This document shows, piece after piece, positions 62,801-64,000 of a stretch of DNA of 64,000 bases. Position 1 is the first letter of the stretch, and each line of letters begins with the position of its first letter. Source of the DNA: Gammaproteobacteria bacterium (GTDB lineage Bacteria > Pseudomonadota > Gammaproteobacteria > Pseudomonadales > Azotimanducaceae); assembly GCA_009840545.1 (NCBI GenBank), contig VXNM01000008.1, positions 130,339-194,338 on the forward strand. Reading direction: 5' to 3'. The notes below the pieces were generated by a model, which saw nothing but the letters and a program-made list of their open reading frames with translations, had not been told where the DNA came from and did not search any database. The position numbers were made by a program, and so were the translations under genes.

Positions 62801-63242
62801 CAACAAACGGTGGGTATTCCCCGAAGTGCATCCTCAGTATTCCGTAGGACTCGTGGCCATCACACGAGGAACACCTCGGAAAAATTCCATTCATCTTCTC
62901 GGCCCTTTTACATCTGCTGAATCGTTTCTGCAAGGCATCAGAATCCCCGCTGAGTCATTCAACTACGAGGAAGTGTTGAAATGGAATGATTCTGCGTCGC
63001 TTCCACTCTTGCCTGATCCAGACTCTGTAGCAGTTTTTGCACAGCTACGAAAAGCCCCACGCCTTGACCTGAGCGACGCTGAGTCCACGGGCGGGGGGGG
63101 GGTAGGAGTGTGGCGTGTTCGACCCGACCGCGAAATGGATGCTACGCTACAAAAGTCGTTTATGGAGTTCAACCTGCCCAACAAGCATGGCGAGCAAGAC
63201 CTGTCAGTGAACTCCACGCAACAGCGCAAAAGAACCTCGTGA
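59883..63242 (+). CDS. Eco57I/PglX-type adenine-specific DNA methyltransferase, main part
   Basis: 1119 residues as read. An N-terminal helical part of about 540 residues carries REFGTIYEGLLESELAL and VRKSTGSYYTKPFAVEHLL (about 485-550), typical before class-II N6A methylase domains. SAM motif I is DIAMGSGHFLIGAIDR (D589-G595), then VDLNALSVQLARLAVWIHTF and the catalytic NPPW (843-846) in VILGNPPWEKVKVEEHTF. GRIGVVLPRSALAAKGS and LLNNKRWVFPEVHPQYSVG follow. After about residue 1070 a run of ten G lies in the gene, and the frame ends at 63240-63242 although the family sequence continues in another frame to the window edge. It modifies adenine, and in type IIG or BREX/DISARM systems marks self DNA. 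Confidence 0.85.
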   Translation: MMNPKTFLSDFSPRSWTPGYGLQPAGLFLGKGTPAIEVAAAQSHRKPNGTDILKVWRERRGGRATPVLVVVIYPKGSTICGPTGEVPPVRHEISSGLVERLCREVLHQPDRHAALRFLSQALPSLETELPGINNEGLLALHELRTGVRNRSDWKEAGQRAAATVGKRDFKLLDSLGFQIEQIDNLTSLLKDGVRRTALAVVLRESESPEVGNARFNSLSPISYALKKADDEGVSWVLLTQGSRIRLYSTSTNDGVGRRSRTETYVECQSSLMSQEDIAYLWLLFSAEALSPTGSLHQILLDSRRFTGDLADRLRERIYDHVVPTLAQGIVVARNLKSPTAQELAHSYEMALTVLFRLLFIAYAEDCDLLPYRSNDAYRRRSLKQKAQDLADCIANDIPVAEGDSHWQEVGLLWGAVAAGNPQWGVSAYDGGLFAADPDVSRIGAALATVALPNKTFEVALRQLLVIETPEGTPGPVDFRSLGVREFGTIYEGLLESELALADVDLTLNKSNTYSPVHSKHKVIIKRGEVYIHNRSGVRKSTGSYYTKPFAVEHLLTQALEPALNDHFARLANMNDADAAEAFFDFRVADIAMGSGHFLIGAIDRIEKRMADWLTTRRLPGVHKELATLRAAALAQIPDTHRDLYIEDCQLLRRLIARRCIYGVDLNALSVQLARLAVWIHTFVPGLPLSFLDRNLVRGNSLVGIGNIDEIERQFRQRSGTLFAGDPESLLGMAKRPLERLAVLNDATLADIAAARNASKEARSAIAQTEHLCDLITAQPISDDPTVIEFPFEEWEHRVAELETTDAAAKARKALRGMHTLHFPVIFPEVFLRPRSGFDVILGNPPWEKVKVEEHTFWARHSPGLRGLSQNDQEAEKIRLRSERPDLSKLYQAEKAEMELTRKVLVSSSYPGMGTGDPDLYKAFCWRFWHLAAQDGGRIGVVLPRSALAAKGSANFRKAMYKQSESVELTMLLNNKRWVFPEVHPQYSVGLVAITRGTPRKNSIHLLGPFTSAESFLQGIRIPAESFNYEEVLKWNDSASLPLLPDPDSVAVFAQLRKAPRLDLSDAESTGGGGVGVWRVRPDREMDATLQKSFMEFNLPNKHGEQDLSVNSTQQRKRTS

Positions 63243-64000
63243 CATTTGTAAGGAACAATCTCGCAGATGGCCTTTGGCCAGTGTACAAGGGGGAATCCTT
63301 TGACATCTGGAACCCTGATACTGGAACCTACTACGCTTGGGCGGACCCAGCCCCAGTACTTGAATGGCTTCAGAACAAGCGACTAAAGTCGGGAAAGAGC
63401 CAAAGGAATAGTCCGCACAGGGAGTTTAGTATCGACTACTTAAACGACGAATCCAATCTACCGTGTCATGCGCCCAGAATTGCGTTTCGAGACGTTACAA
63501 ACAGAACCAATCGCCGAACGATAATCGCGTGTCTCATACCTCCCAAAGTGTTCATTTCTCATACGGCACCCTACTTCATGTGGCCAAAGGGCGACGAATT
63601 TGATCAAGCCTATCTGCTTGGCGTGCTTTGTTCCATCCCATTGGATTGGTACTCTCGACGCTTCGTTGAGACACATGTGACCTTTTTCACCATTAATCCA
63701 TTTCCCGTACCTCGCCCAGAACGTGAAGATCCAAGATGGCAGCGAGTTGTAGAGCTTGCTGGTCGCCTCGCATGCCCAGATCAACGATTTGCCACCTGGG
63801 CATGCGCAGTTGGGGTCGAATGCGGTCCAATTCCTGATGATGAAAAAGAGGATGCAATTTGTGAACTTGATGCAGTGGTTGCATCTCTATATGGTCTCGA
63901 CGAAGCGCAACTGATCCATGTTTTCGAAACGTTTCACGAGAATTGGGACTTCCATGACCGGCTCAAGTGCGTTCGACAGCACTTTCGAAATTGGAAAAGC
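63083..64000 (+). pseudogene. Methyltransferase C-terminal part in the -1 frame, continuing beyond the window
   Basis: The frame one base behind the main one is open from 63083 (after a TGA at 63080-63082) to the right edge. It reads AWRARPVSELHATAQKNL, then DGLWPVYKGESFDIW, PRIAFRDVTNRTNRRTIIA, GDEFDQAYLLGVLCSIPLDW and INPFPVPRPE, all normal C-terminal target-recognition blocks of this methylase family. It has no start of its own. It is therefore the 3' part of the gene at 59883, separated by a frameshift that lies somewhere in the 160 bp where both frames are open (63083-63242). Labelled as a broken gene, though slippage could restore it. Confidence 0.8.
63093..63102 (+). repeat. Run of ten G within the methyltransferase gene
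   Basis: Ten consecutive G, directly preceded by GGGC, inside the overlap of the two frames of the methyltransferase. Runs of this length change by slipped-strand mispairing and switch restriction-modification genes on and off in several bacteria. Eleven or eight G would join the two frames into one open protein. A sequencing or assembly error in the run would look the same. Confidence 0.9.

Noticed and set aside
1..64000. CRISPR array, insertion sequences, integrase or tRNA attachment sites
   Set aside because: No regularly spaced short repeats, transposase motifs, integrase motifs or tRNA-like cloverleaf sequences were recognised by eye on either strand. A tool search could still find small ones.
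50533..64000. Assignment of module B to BREX
   Set aside because: A PglX-like methyltransferase is present, but no PglZ, BrxC or Lon-like gene is in the window, and the PLD-SNF2 pair is not a BREX feature.

Overview
The window looks like a chromosomal segment of a gammaproteobacterium. The main evidence is gene order. Read on the minus strand, yceD-rpmF-plsX-fabD-fabG-acpP-fabF-mltG-tmk-holB is the classic gammaproteobacterial fatty-acid/phospholipid cluster (pabC is missing between fabF and mltG). Next to it lie maf, rluC and rne, then an envelope cluster exbB-exbD-msbA-lpxK-kdsB with murB, and a LolCDE operon. Lipid A genes (lpxK, kdsB, msbA) and lipoprotein-sorting genes (lolCDE) indicate an outer membrane. 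No species can be named; the several phytanoyl-CoA-dioxygenase-type genes only suggest a possibly marine or host-associated lifestyle.

Region by region. At the left edge is the start of a CoxM-type FAD-binding gene, then intact pepQ. From 1168 to 5429 there is a small foreign block. A 678-bp segment covering the pepQ and holB 3' ends is present twice as direct repeats (1168-1845 and 4753-5429). Between them sit two phytanoyl-CoA dioxygenase genes (one with an in-frame TGA) and two decaying gene fragments (a DUF1932-type dehydrogenase and a PA0069-type radical SAM protein), each cut off at a repeat edge. From 5223 to 25648 is core housekeeping: holB, tmk, mltG, the fab/plsX operon, rpmF, maf, rluC, rne with a long leader, murB, a short-chain dehydrogenase, the LPS-export operon and galU. 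From 25812 to 40421 are lolCDE, apbE, a periplasmic cyclophilin, a membrane-anchored cold-shock protein, argS (apparently starting at AUU), an acyl desaturase, a third PhyH dioxygenase, a nucleoside deoxyribosyltransferase, an exported split-barrel protein, a sulfurtransferase and mnmC. From 40572 to 44304 is a peptide-type ABC importer (binding protein and two permeases) with no ATPase genes following.

From about 44.3 kb to the right edge the content changes to what looks like a defence island. Module A (45067-50205) is a PD-(D/E)xK-type nuclease gene converging on a translationally coupled Hsp70-TPR / SF1-helicase pair. Module B (50533 to beyond 64000) starts with a tightly overlapping operon of four genes: an unknown protein, a phospholipase-D-like protein, a large SF2/SNF2-like helicase and a small YbjN-like protein. 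A NucS-like/DUF4268 nuclease-type protein and a large Eco57I-type adenine methyltransferase follow. The methyltransferase is split by a frameshift within a region holding a ten-G run, and continues off the window. Module B has the SNF2 helicase, PLD and PglX-like methyltransferase seen in DISARM-like systems, but the diagnostic DUF1998 genes (drmA/drmB) are not in view. Module A matches no system I can name and is the best candidate for something undescribed.
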